A DNA stretch of 64,000 nucleotides from Betaproteobacteria bacterium GR16-43 (GTDB taxonomy: Bacteria; Pseudomonadota; Gammaproteobacteria; Burkholderiales; Usitatibacteraceae). A program made the position numbers and the translations under genes. The stretch is taken from positions 620,001-684,000 of the forward strand of contig CP019169.1 in assembly GCA_001953215.1 (NCBI GenBank). Direction: 5' to 3'. Shown piece after piece: positions 1-7,799 of the stretch (position 1 is the stretch's first letter; each line of letters begins with the position of its first letter). The notes below the pieces were generated by a model. It saw nothing but the letters and a program-made list of their open reading frames with translations, had not been told where the DNA came from and ran no database searches.

Positions 1-1208
1 CGGGATGCGCCACGCCTCCGTCCGCGCCCGTCGCGAAGGCCCCGGAAGGGCTGCTCTGCCCGCCCGCCGAGAAACCGGTTTGCCCCACGCCCACCCCGAC
101 ACCCACGCCGACGCCCGACGCGGACTACAAGGGCCGCCTGCTGCCCGCCACGTGGGCCGATCTTCCCGACTGGGGCAAGGAAAGCCTGCGGCCGTCGCTC
201 GAGGCGTTCGCGCGCGGCTGCCCGGTGCTCGAGAAGCAGGATCGCTGGAAAGGGGTGTGCGCCGGCGCGGGATCGCTCGACGCGGGGGCCAGCGAGCGCG
301 ACATCGCCGCGTTCTTCGAGCTGAACTTCGATCCGTGGCAGGCGGTGAACGCCGACGACACGACGACCGGCATGGTGACCGGCTACTACGAGCCGCTGCT
401 GCGCGGCAGTCGCACGCGTTCGGGCAAGTTCAAGTACCCGCTCTACGCCGTACCGCAGGACATGCTCACCATCGACCTCTCCGAGGTCTATCCCGATCTC
501 AAGAACCGGCGCCTGCGCGGCCGCGTGGAAGGCAACAAGGTCGTGCCTTACCTCGCGCGGAGCGACATCGATCGCGACCGCAGCCCGCTGAACGGCCTCG
601 AGCTCGTCTGGGTCGACGACGCCATCGACGCATTCTTCCTGCACATCCAGGGCTCGGGACAGGTGGAACTCGAGAGCGGCGAGCGGCTGCGCATGGGCTA
701 CGCGGACCAGAACGGTCACCCGTTCAAGTCGCTCGGACGCCTGCTGATCCAGCGCGGAGAGCTGCCCGCGGAGCGCGCCTCGATGCAGGGGATCAAGGAC
801 TGGGCGCGCAAGAACCCCGCGAAGCTGCAGGAATACCTGAACGCCAATCCGAGCTACGTCTTCTTCCGCGAGCTGCCGAAGGACCTCGGCGGGCCCATCG
901 GCGCGCTGGGCGTGCCGCTCACGCCCGAGCGCTCGATCGCGGTCGATGCGCGCGTCGTGCCGCTGGGTGCACCGGTGTACCTCGTCACGTCGTGGCCCAA
1001 TACCGCGCAGCCGCTGAACCGGCTCATGGCGGCGCAGGACACGGGCGGAGCCATCAACGGCGGCGTGCGCGCGGATTTCTTCTGGGGATTCGGCGACCCG
1101 GCCGGGGCTCTCGCGGGTCGCATGCGCCAGGGCGGGCGCATGTGGGTTCTCTATCCGAAGGGCCAGCCGCCGCCGGCGGCCAACAACACGAACGGAAAAA
1201 CCCCATGA
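1..1208 (+). CDS. mltA: Membrane-bound lytic murein transglycosylase A, 5' end cut by window edge
   Basis: MltA cleaves the MurNAc-GlcNAc bond of peptidoglycan at the inner face of the outer membrane, forming anhydro-muropeptides. The frame is open from the first bases and reads Gly-Cys-Ala-Thr at bases 3-14, a lipobox end, so only the signal peptide is missing. A Thr-Pro repeat linker follows, then the MltA core (VTGYYEPLLRG, AFFLHIQGSG) and the C-terminal 3D domain with AQDTGGAI and RADFFWGFG, which carries the catalytic Asp region. An internal ATG at 225 is not the start because the lipobox and linker lie upstream in frame. The stop overlaps the next start (ATGA). The product would feed the AmgK/MurU recycling enzymes encoded nearby. 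Confidence 0.93.
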   Translation, partial: GCATPPSAPVAKAPEGLLCPPAEKPVCPTPTPTPTPTPDADYKGRLLPATWADLPDWGKESLRPSLEAFARGCPVLEKQDRWKGVCAGAGSLDAGASERDIAAFFELNFDPWQAVNADDTTTGMVTGYYEPLLRGSRTRSGKFKYPLYAVPQDMLTIDLSEVYPDLKNRRLRGRVEGNKVVPYLARSDIDRDRSPLNGLELVWVDDAIDAFFLHIQGSGQVELESGERLRMGYADQNGHPFKSLGRLLIQRGELPAERASMQGIKDWARKNPAKLQEYLNANPSYVFFRELPKDLGGPIGALGVPLTPERSIAVDARVVPLGAPVYLVTSWPNTAQPLNRLMAAQDTGGAINGGVRADFFWGFGDPAGALAGRMRQGGRMWVLYPKGQPPPAANNTNGKTP

Positions 1209-1585
1209 CCCTGGCCATCGGATGCATCCTGGTTGCGGCGCTCCTGCCGTTCGTGACGGTCGGAATGGCGAAGTACAAGCGCGGCTACGACAACAACGCG
1301 CCGCGCGAGTGGGAGGCGAACCTCAAGGGCTGGAGGCAGCGCGCGGTTGCCGCGCACCAGAACCACTTCGAAGCCTTCGCTCCCTTCGCGGCCGGCGTGA
1401 TCGTGGCGCAGCTGGCGCGCGTGCCGCAGGGCGCGATCGACGTCATCGTCGTCGTCTTCGTGGCCGCGCGGATCGCCTATACGGCCGCGTACATCGCCGA
1501 CAAGGGGATCCTGCGCTCGACGATCTGGATGGTCGGACTTGCCTGCACGATCGCGCTCTACGCGAGCGCGATGTCCGCGCGCTGA
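1205..1585 (+). CDS. MAPEG-family small membrane protein
   Basis: A 126-residue protein with about four hydrophobic segments. The block Arg-Ala-Val-Ala-Ala-His-Gln-Asn-His-Phe-Glu near residues 47-57 is the signature of the MAPEG family (membrane-associated proteins in eicosanoid and glutathione metabolism). Bacterial members of this short type have no established substrate; glutathione-dependent detoxification is only an inference from the family. Start is the ATG that overlaps the mltA stop by four bases, so it is translationally coupled to mltA. It converges on dsbC with a single base between the two stop codons. Confidence 0.85.
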   Translation: MTLAIGCILVAALLPFVTVGMAKYKRGYDNNAPREWEANLKGWRQRAVAAHQNHFEAFAPFAAGVIVAQLARVPQGAIDVIVVVFVAARIAYTAAYIADKGILRSTIWMVGLACTIALYASAMSAR

Positions 1586-1586
1586 A

Positions 1587-2354
1587 CTACTGCTTGGCGA
1601 TGGGCGCCTTGGCGAGGGCCGCCTTCGCATCCACGAGGCGCTTCTCGAACTGGTCCTTGGTCATCGCGCCGGGAACCCGCTCGCCGTCCTCGAAGAAGAT
1701 CGTGGGCGTGCCCTGGATGCGCTTGTCGCGGCCGAACGCCAGCACCTTGTCGATCGGCGTGTCGCACTTGCCGTCGCTCGCCGGGGTGCTGTCTTTCAGC
1801 ATCATGTCCATCCACGCCTTGCCGCGGTCGGCCGCGCACCAGACCGCCTTCGACTTGTCGGTGGAATCGGGCGACAGGATCGGATACAGGAAGACATAGA
1901 CCGTGATGTCGTTCACGGTGGCCAGGTCGCGTTCGAAACGCTTGCAGTAGCCGCAGTTCGGATCCTCGAACAGCGCGATCTTGCGCGAGCCGTTGCCGCG
2001 CACGATCTTCACCGCGGCGTCGAGCGGAAGCTGGTCGAACTTCACGGCCGTCAGTTGCTTCTGGCGCGCCTCGGTGACGTTCTCGCGCGTCTTGGTGTCG
2101 ATCAACTGCCCGCCCACGTAGAGGAACGAGGCCTTGTCGTCGGTGTAGAAGATCTCGCCGCCGCCGGCGACTTCGTAGAGATTGCCGTAGGTGATCTTGC
2201 GCACCGAATCGATGGGGATGTCGGGGAAGCGCTTCTTCAGCTCCGCCTTCACCTGCTCGGTCACGGGTTTGGCCGGCTCGGGGGACTGCGCCAGCGCAGC
2301 GGCGCACAGTCCGAGGGAGAACAACGCGGCGGCCAGGGGGAATGTGGTTTTCAT
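1587..2354 (-). CDS. dsbC: Thiol:disulfide interchange protein DsbC
   Basis: Periplasmic disulfide isomerase, 255 residues. A signal peptide ends around Ala-Leu-Ala-Gln (residue 23). The N-terminal dimerisation domain runs to about residue 95, followed by a thioredoxin-fold domain with the active site CGYC (C134, C137) and the cis-proline loop GTPT near residue 216. A second cysteine pair (C173, C197) matches the structural disulfide of DsbC. It lies last in a minus-strand run pepP-ubiH-ubiI-like-dsbC, the usual betaproteobacterial order, 70 bases after the hydroxylase gene. It is expected to correct non-native disulfides in exported proteins such as LptD. Confidence 0.95.
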   Translation of the reverse strand: MKTTFPLAAALFSLGLCAAALAQSPEPAKPVTEQVKAELKKRFPDIPIDSVRKITYGNLYEVAGGGEIFYTDDKASFLYVGGQLIDTKTRENVTEARQKQLTAVKFDQLPLDAAVKIVRGNGSRKIALFEDPNCGYCKRFERDLATVNDITVYVFLYPILSPDSTDKSKAVWCAADRGKAWMDMMLKDSTPASDGKCDTPIDKVLAFGRDKRIQGTPTIFFEDGERVPGAMTKDQFEKRLVDAKAALAKAPIAKQ

Positions 2355-2424
2355 TTTTGGGTCGGTCGGGTGGGGTATGCCTTCGGCATCGGCGTGCGCC
2401 TGAAGTTCAGGCCGTTCGTCGCCA

Positions 2425-3576
2425 TTATCGCACCGCCCGGGAGGCGAGGAAGCGCTTCACCCAGGGCGTGCGATCCACTACGCGCAGGCCCGCGTTCCGG
2501 ATGGCCGCCGCCCGCGGCCCGGGCCGGGAGAAGAGGCGATCCAGGCCGTCGGTCACCTGGTGCATGCCGCCCACGTCCTCGCGCCGGGAGCGCGCGTAAC
2601 GGCGCAGCAACGCGAAGTCGCCCGGGCGCTCGAGTGGCGGTCGCGAGCCGAGGATTTCGGCCAGGCGCCTCGCATCCTGGAACCCGAGGTTCACGCCCTG
2701 GCCCGCGAGGGGATGCACGGCATGGGCCGCATCGCCGATGAGGGCCACGCCCGGTGCGACGGGCCGCGGAACGCGGATCGAGCGCAAGGGAAACCGCGCC
2801 ACGCCCGAATCGAGCCGCAGGTCGCCGAGGGCGGCACCGCCGGCGTCACGGACACGCTCCGCGAGCCGTTCCGGATCGAGCGCGGAGAGTTCGTCCGCGA
2901 TCGCCGTGGGCGCCGACCACACGATCGAGATGCGCCGGCCCGGAAGCGGCAGCCAGGCCAGCACGCCGTCTTCGCGAAACCACTGGCGCGCGAGGCCCTG
3001 GGGATCGCGCTGCGTTTCGAAATTCGCGACGACCGCCGTTTCCGAATAGGGTCGTTCTTCCGCGGCGAGTCCGATGGCGGCACGCACCGGAGAGTCGGGT
3101 CCGTCCGCGCCGACCAGCAGGTCGCCCTCCACGCGCTTGCCGCTGGCCAATTCGGCCCACGATCCCGACGCGCTCGCGCCGAACGCGGTCGCCGCCGTGT
3201 CGCGCAGGATCGTGACACCGGGAATGCGCGAGGCGCGCGCTTCGAGCGCCGCGGCGATCGCACCGGCCTCGACGATCCACGCCAGCGCGCCACCCGCGGG
3301 CGCCGCGAAGCGAAGGTCCGATCCGCCTCCGCCCGAGACCTCCATGCGCTTCACCGCCGCGATGCGCTTCGCGTCGAGCAGGTCCCACGCGCCCAGCTCG
3401 CGCAGGAACGCACGCGAACCGGGACTCACGGCGAAGACGCGAAGGTCGAAGCCACCCTCCATCGCACGGCGCGCGGGCGAGGCCTCGATGACCGTGATTT
3501 CGCTGCCCGCCGATGCGCACGCGAACGCGAGCCCGACCGGGCCGCCGCCGGCCACGACGATGCGGGCGCGCTTCAT
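2425..3576 (-). CDS. FAD-dependent ubiquinone hydroxylase, UbiI/UbiF-like
   Basis: A 383-residue flavoprotein monooxygenase of the UbiH/UbiF/Coq6 family, which hydroxylates the benzenoid ring during ubiquinone synthesis. Visible motifs are the Rossmann GGGPVG (10-15), the GADGPDSPVR block (about 156-165) and the FAD ribose motif GDAAHAVHPLAGQGVNLG from residue 281. The GDAAH form resembles UbiI/VisC and UbiF rather than UbiH, so this is probably the second hydroxylase of the pair; which ring carbon it modifies cannot be read from sequence. The start ATG overlaps the ubiH stop (ATGA), so the two are coupled. Confidence 0.9.
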   Translation of the reverse strand: MKRARIVVAGGGPVGLAFACASAGSEITVIEASPARRAMEGGFDLRVFAVSPGSRAFLRELGAWDLLDAKRIAAVKRMEVSGGGGSDLRFAAPAGGALAWIVEAGAIAAALEARASRIPGVTILRDTAATAFGASASGSWAELASGKRVEGDLLVGADGPDSPVRAAIGLAAEERPYSETAVVANFETQRDPQGLARQWFREDGVLAWLPLPGRRISIVWSAPTAIADELSALDPERLAERVRDAGGAALGDLRLDSGVARFPLRSIRVPRPVAPGVALIGDAAHAVHPLAGQGVNLGFQDARRLAEILGSRPPLERPGDFALLRRYARSRREDVGGMHQVTDGLDRLFSRPGPRAAAIRNAGLRVVDRTPWVKRFLASRAVR

Positions 3577-4712
3577 GGCGCGGGTGCTCCGTGGATCATG
3601 CGATCGGCCAGCAGTTGCCGCGCGGGCGGGACCACATCGAGGGCCGCGAGCGCAAGGCCGCGCAGCCACGTCGGGATCCGCCGCCGGTCGGCGAACGCCG
3701 AGACGAGGAAGTCGGTGAAGGCCACGCCGCGAGCCGCGTCGCGCCGCCGCGCATCGCGATACGCGAACAGCATGGCATCGCTGCCCAACGCATCGGGCGC
3801 CGTCGCCGTGATGGCCTCGACGAGTTCCACCGCGTCGCGCAAGCCCAGGTTCAACCCCTGGCCGGCGATCGGGTGCAGGGCCTGCGCCGCGTTGCCGACG
3901 ATCACCGTGCGCAACGCCACGGTCGAGTTGACGGTGCGAAGGCGCAGCGGGAACGCGGCGCGCGGCCCCGCCGAAACGAAGCGACCCGCGCGATCGCCGA
4001 AGTGTTCCTGCAATGCCGCGAGGAACGCGCCCTCTTCCAGCGCCATCAGCCGCTTCGCCTCCTCCGGCGTCGCGGTCCACACGAGGGCGAACCGCTCTTC
4101 CACCGGCAAGAGCGCAACCGGCCCCAATGGCGTAAAGCGCTCATAGGCGCGGCCGAGCGTCGCACGATCGGTGCGCACCGCGGCCGTGAGGGCGAGCTGC
4201 CCGTAGTCTTTCGTCTCGTACGAGATGCCCGGAATGCGCGACGAGTTGGCGCCGCCATCGGCCAGCACCAGCAATTTCGCCTGGGCCTCGCGCCCGGAAG
4301 CGAACCGCAGGGTCGCGGCATCGCGCGTGACCGTGATCGCCTCGCAGGACTGGCCGAAGGCGACTTCCACCGGCGACTCCCGGAGGCGAGCTTGCAGCGA
4401 GGCCTCGAGCGCGCCGAACGGCACGGTGTATCCGAGCGCCGGCAAGCCTTGGTCCGACGCTTCGATCACCGTGCGACCCGGCCCGCCCTGCTGCGAGATG
4501 TGGATCGAGGCGATCGGCGTGGCGCTCGCGGCCGGCCAGGCGCGGGCTTCCTCGAGGAAGCCGCGGCTCGCGTGGGAGAGGGCCAGCGTGCGCTGGTCGT
4601 TCGAGGGCCCGCCACGCGCCTCGAACACCGCCACCGACAACCCGTGGTCGGCGAGGAGCGCGGCAACCGTGGCGCCGACCGGACCGGCGCCGATGAGGGC
4701 GATGTCGAGAAT
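3573..4712 (-). CDS. ubiH: 2-octaprenyl-6-methoxyphenol hydroxylase UbiH, apparent AUU start
   Basis: UbiH-type flavin hydroxylase of ubiquinone synthesis. The [18 protein letters not shown] motif (about 273-290) is the UbiH variant of the second FAD motif. The first conventional start, TTG at 4640, would remove the dinucleotide fold; reading upstream in frame gives [13 protein letters not shown], a normal GxGxxG. The frame is closed by TGA at 4746-4748 and no ATG, GTG or TTG lies between. The best start is ATT at 4710-4712, one base after the pepP stop, with a GGGG stretch about 8 bases upstream. From there the protein is 379 residues, normal for the family. A sequencing error or ACG/ATC initiation cannot be excluded. 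Confidence 0.85.
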   Translation of the reverse strand: MLDIALIGAGPVGATVAALLADHGLSVAVFEARGGPSNDQRTLALSHASRGFLEEARAWPAASATPIASIHISQQGGPGRTVIEASDQGLPALGYTVPFGALEASLQARLRESPVEVAFGQSCEAITVTRDAATLRFASGREAQAKLLVLADGGANSSRIPGISYETKDYGQLALTAAVRTDRATLGRAYERFTPLGPVALLPVEERFALVWTATPEEAKRLMALEEGAFLAALQEHFGDRAGRFVSAGPRAAFPLRLRTVNSTVALRTVIVGNAAQALHPIAGQGLNLGLRDAVELVEAITATAPDALGSDAMLFAYRDARRRDAARGVAFTDFLVSAFADRRRIPTWLRGLALAALDVVPPARQLLADRMIHGAPAP

Positions 4713-4713
4713 G

Positions 4714-6033
4714 CTACCGGCCCCGGACGGCGTCCTCGACGTCCTTCACGGTCTTCGGGCAAGCGCTCGTGAGGACATCGCGGCCCTTGGCGGTGACGAG
4801 CACGTCGTCCTCGATGCGAACGCCGATGTTCCAGAACGCCTTCGGCACGTTCGGCGCCGGGCGGATGTACAGGCCGGGTTCGACCGTGAGCACCATGCCG
4901 GGCTTCAACTTGCGCCACTTGCCCTTGCGCATGTAGTCGCCGGCATCGTGCACGTCGAGGCCGAGCCAGTGGCCGGTGCGATGCATGTAGAACTGCTTGT
5001 ACGAGCCGTCCTCGAGCACCTTGTCCACGCTGCCCTTGCAGAGCTTGAAGTCGATCAGGCCCTGCACCAGCACTTTCGTGGCCGCGTCGTGGTAGTCGAT
5101 GAAGTCGGCTTCCGGCTTCACGGCCTTGATGGCCGATTCCTGCGAGGCGAGCACGAGCTCGTAGACATCCTTCTGCACCGGCGTGAACTTGCCGTCGATC
5201 GGCCAGGTGCGCGTGATGTCGGAGGCGTAGCTGTCCAGCTCGCAGCCCGCGTCGACCAGCAGCAGCTCGCCCTTCTTCAGCTCGGCCGTGTTTTCCCGAT
5301 AGTGAAGCACGCACGCGTTGCCGCCCGCCGCGACGATCGAGCCATACGCCGGCGAACGCGCGCCGTTGCGCACGAACTCGTGCAGCAGTTCGGCTTCGAT
5401 CTCGTATTCGCGCTTGCCGGGCTTCGAGGCCGCCATCGCGCGCGCGTGGGCGGCGCTGGAGATCTCCCCGGCGCGGCGCATGATCGCGATCTCGTTGTCG
5501 TCCTTGAACAGGCGCATGTCGTTCAGCGGCGCGCGCACGTCATGGATGCCCTCGGGCGCGGTCACGCCGCTGCGGGCCTTGCCGCGAACCGTGTTGAGCC
5601 AGCCCGTCACGCGCGCGTCCCACGCGGGATCGGCGCCGACGGTGGTGAAGAGCGCGGGCTGGTTCGCGATCAGCTCCGGCAGGCGCGCGTCGAGCTCGCC
5701 GTACGGATAGGCCTCGTCGAAGCCGAACACGTCCTTCGCCAGGTCGGGACCGTAGCGGAAGCCGTCCCAGATCTCGCGCTCGAGGTTCTTCTCGCGGCAG
5801 AAGAGGATCTCGCGCGGCTTCTTGCCGAGCACGAGGACCACGACCGCCTCGGGTTCGCGGAAGCCGGAGAGGTAGTAGAAGCCGCTGTCCCAGCGATAGT
5901 CGTAGTGGGAATCGGCGTTGCGGGTGCGCTCGGGCGCGGTCGGAAGCACCACCACGCCCTCGCCCAGCCCGGAGGCGAGGCGCGAACGGCGTTTGCGGAA
6001 GGGCTTCAGCAGGTTGGGGTTTTCGAGTTTCAT
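4714..6033 (-). CDS. pepP: Xaa-Pro aminopeptidase (M24B)
   Basis: Cytosolic dimetal peptidase that removes the N-terminal residue preceding proline; 439 residues, the usual length. An N-terminal creatinase-like domain (about 1-170) is followed by the pita-bread fold. Metal ligands are visible in order: [19 protein letters not shown] (two Asp), the His of [13 protein letters not shown], the Glu of LTVEPGLYI, and the Glu of RIEDDVLV. Start chosen at the ATG giving MKLENPNLL, which matches the family; a longer open frame upstream runs into murU. It is the first gene of the pepP-ubiH-ubiI-like-dsbC run, an arrangement shared with many proteobacteria. Confidence 0.95.
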   Translation of the reverse strand: MKLENPNLLKPFRKRRSRLASGLGEGVVVLPTAPERTRNADSHYDYRWDSGFYYLSGFREPEAVVVLVLGKKPREILFCREKNLEREIWDGFRYGPDLAKDVFGFDEAYPYGELDARLPELIANQPALFTTVGADPAWDARVTGWLNTVRGKARSGVTAPEGIHDVRAPLNDMRLFKDDNEIAIMRRAGEISSAAHARAMAASKPGKREYEIEAELLHEFVRNGARSPAYGSIVAAGGNACVLHYRENTAELKKGELLLVDAGCELDSYASDITRTWPIDGKFTPVQKDVYELVLASQESAIKAVKPEADFIDYHDAATKVLVQGLIDFKLCKGSVDKVLEDGSYKQFYMHRTGHWLGLDVHDAGDYMRKGKWRKLKPGMVLTVEPGLYIRPAPNVPKAFWNIGVRIEDDVLVTAKGRDVLTSACPKTVKDVEDAVRGR

Positions 6034-6043
6034 GGCGGGTATT

Positions 6044-6730
6044 TTACTCCGAGAGCCGGCGGTCCAAATCGGCGAGCTGCGCGGCGGTCCCGACGTTGTC
6101 CCACGGCCCCTGGTACAACTCGCCGGAGACGCGACCGGCCTCGCAGGCCTCGTACATCCAGGGGAACAGGCGCATCGGCACATTCGGCTCGACGCCCAGG
6201 AAGTGCTCCGGATGGAACACGGAGATGTTGCCGTACGTAAGCCACGGTTTCGCCTCGCGCGTGACGCGGCCGTCGCGCAGGCCCATGTCGCCGGACGGGT
6301 GGTAGTCCGGATTCGGGACCAGCACGAAATGCGCGGCGCGCTCGCGGGGCCGGCGCGCGATGTCGTCGGCCACGGAATGCAGGCTTCCGTAGTCGAACCG
6401 CGTATAGATGTCGGCGCTCACCGCGAGGAACGGTTCATCGCCCAGCATCGAAAGGGCGCGTGCGATGCCGCCCGCCGTCTCGAGCGCGGGGTCTTCGGCC
6501 GAATAGCGGATGCTCGCGCCGTAGCGGGATCCGTCGCCCAGCGCCGCGACGATCTGCGAGCCGAGGTACGCATGGTTCACGACGAGCTCGGTGATGCCCC
6601 CGGCCACGAGCGCCTCGACCTGCCATTCGATCAGCCGCTTGCCGCCCGCGCCGAGCAACGGCTTGGGCGTGGCATCGGTGAGGGGCTGCAGGCGGGCCCC
6701 ACGGCCGGCGGCCAGGACGATCGCCTTCAA
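6044..6730 (-). CDS. murU: N-acetylmuramate alpha-1-phosphate uridylyltransferase
   Basis: A 228-residue nucleotidyltransferase that makes UDP-MurNAc from MurNAc-1-phosphate in the peptidoglycan recycling bypass described in Pseudomonas. The N-terminus LKAIVLAAGRGARLQPLT is the sugar-nucleotidyltransferase signature, followed by KPLL and the NHAYLGSQI region. Start is TTG at 6730, which overlaps the amgK stop as TTGA; no ATG precedes the nucleotide-binding loop, so the rare start is well supported. Adjacency to amgK, its functional partner, makes MurU much more likely than a glucose-1-phosphate enzyme. Confidence 0.9.
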   Translation of the reverse strand: MKAIVLAAGRGARLQPLTDATPKPLLGAGGKRLIEWQVEALVAGGITELVVNHAYLGSQIVAALGDGSRYGASIRYSAEDPALETAGGIARALSMLGDEPFLAVSADIYTRFDYGSLHSVADDIARRPRERAAHFVLVPNPDYHPSGDMGLRDGRVTREAKPWLTYGNISVFHPEHFLGVEPNVPMRLFPWMYEACEAGRVSGELYQGPWDNVGTAAQLADLDRRLSE

Positions 6731-7722
6731 AACGTGAACCGCGCTTCGGTACGCGTGCCCTCGATCGCATCGAGCAGCGGCAGCAGCGGCCCCAGCTCGC
6801 GATAGCGCGCCGCGGCGTGGCGCACGTAGCCCACGAAGCGCGGCGTGTCCTCGAGGTAGCCGGGCTTGCCGTCGCGATAGTGGATGCGCGCGAAGATGCC
6901 GAGCACCTTCAGGTGGCGCTGGAGCGCCATCCATTCCACGTCGCGCCAGAACTCGGCGAAGTCCGGCCGCACCGGCAGGCCGGCCTTGCGGGCGCATTCC
7001 CAGTAGCGCACGGTCCAGTCGAGGATGCGTTCCTCTTCCCAGCTCACGAAGGCGTCGCGGAAGAGCGAGGCGATGTCGTAGCCGATCGGACCCAGCACGG
7101 CGTCCTGGAAATCTAGGATGCCGGGATTGGGCTCGCTCACCATCAGGTTGCGCGGCATGAAGTCGCGATGGACGAAGACCCGCGGTTGCGCAAGGTTGTT
7201 GTCGAGCACCTTGCGAAAGACCGCTTCGAGGCTTGCGCGCTCCCGATCCGAAAGCGCGTAGCCGCGATGGCGCAGCACGTACCACTCCGGGAAGAGGTCC
7301 AGCTCGCGGCGCAGCAGCTTCTCGTCATATTCGGGAAGCACGCCCTCGCGCGTGGCGCCCTGCCAGGTGACCAGGGCGGCCGTGGCTTCGCGGAAAAGCG
7401 GTTCGGCGTTCTCGGCCTTGAGCACGTGGAGGTAGGTCTCGCGCCCCAGGTCCGTCAGCAGGAGGAACCCCTGCTCCAGGTCCTGGTGGAACACCTCGGG
7501 CGCGTTCAGCCCGGCCTCGCGCAGCAGGCCGGCCACGTGGATGAACGGACGGCAGTTCTCGCGCTCGGGCGGAGCGTCCATCGCGATCCAGGTGCGTTCG
7601 CCGGAAAGCACCCGGAAGTAGCGGCGGAAGCTCGCGTCGGCCGAGGCCGGCTCGCGGCGAAAGGGGATTCCGCCCAGCGCGCGCTGGAGCCACGCGTCGA
7701 GGGCTTCGAGACGGTCGGTCAC
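6727..7722 (-). CDS. amgK: N-acetylmuramate/N-acetylglucosamine kinase AmgK
   Basis: Aminoglycoside-phosphotransferase-fold kinase, 331 residues, that phosphorylates the anomeric carbon of MurNAc and GlcNAc in cell-wall recycling. Catalytic loop HRDFMPRN (185-192) and metal-binding DFQDA (204-208) are intact. The start is GTG at 7722. It is coupled to murU by a TTGA overlap and transcribed away from lptD. Together with MltA in this window the pair would salvage muramic acid without de novo synthesis. Confidence 0.92.
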   Translation of the reverse strand: MTDRLEALDAWLQRALGGIPFRREPASADASFRRYFRVLSGERTWIAMDAPPERENCRPFIHVAGLLREAGLNAPEVFHQDLEQGFLLLTDLGRETYLHVLKAENAEPLFREATAALVTWQGATREGVLPEYDEKLLRRELDLFPEWYVLRHRGYALSDRERASLEAVFRKVLDNNLAQPRVFVHRDFMPRNLMVSEPNPGILDFQDAVLGPIGYDIASLFRDAFVSWEEERILDWTVRYWECARKAGLPVRPDFAEFWRDVEWMALQRHLKVLGIFARIHYRDGKPGYLEDTPRFVGYVRHAAARYRELGPLLPLLDAIEGTRTEARFTF

Positions 7723-7799
7723 TTCGGGAAAGGGCGAGCGGAAAGGCGTGATTTTGCGTGTATCCTCGCGATTTTAGCATCGTCCCCCGCCGCTTCCGG
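7723..7799. promoter_or_regulatory. Divergent amgK/lptD intergenic region, weak promoter candidate for lptD
   Basis: This 77-base gap must drive amgK-murU leftward and the lptD operon rightward. The only promoter-like pair I see for lptD is TTGCGT (7754-7759) and TAGCAT (7775-7780), with a short 15-base spacer, so the match is poor. No clear box stands out for amgK. A GTG at 7758 could also begin lptD, in which case this region would be partly coding. Confidence 0.25.

Noticed and set aside
5-1204. Long plus-strand frame ahead of the MAPEG gene, in phase with it
   Set aside because: The MltA domains are in the other frame; this stretch reads as Arg/Ala-rich noise and only its last 126 codons are the MAPEG protein.
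2376-2389. Small hairpin ATGCC-TTC-GGCAT between dsbC and the UbiI-like gene
   Set aside because: Short stem and no T run on either strand; not convincing as terminator or attenuator.
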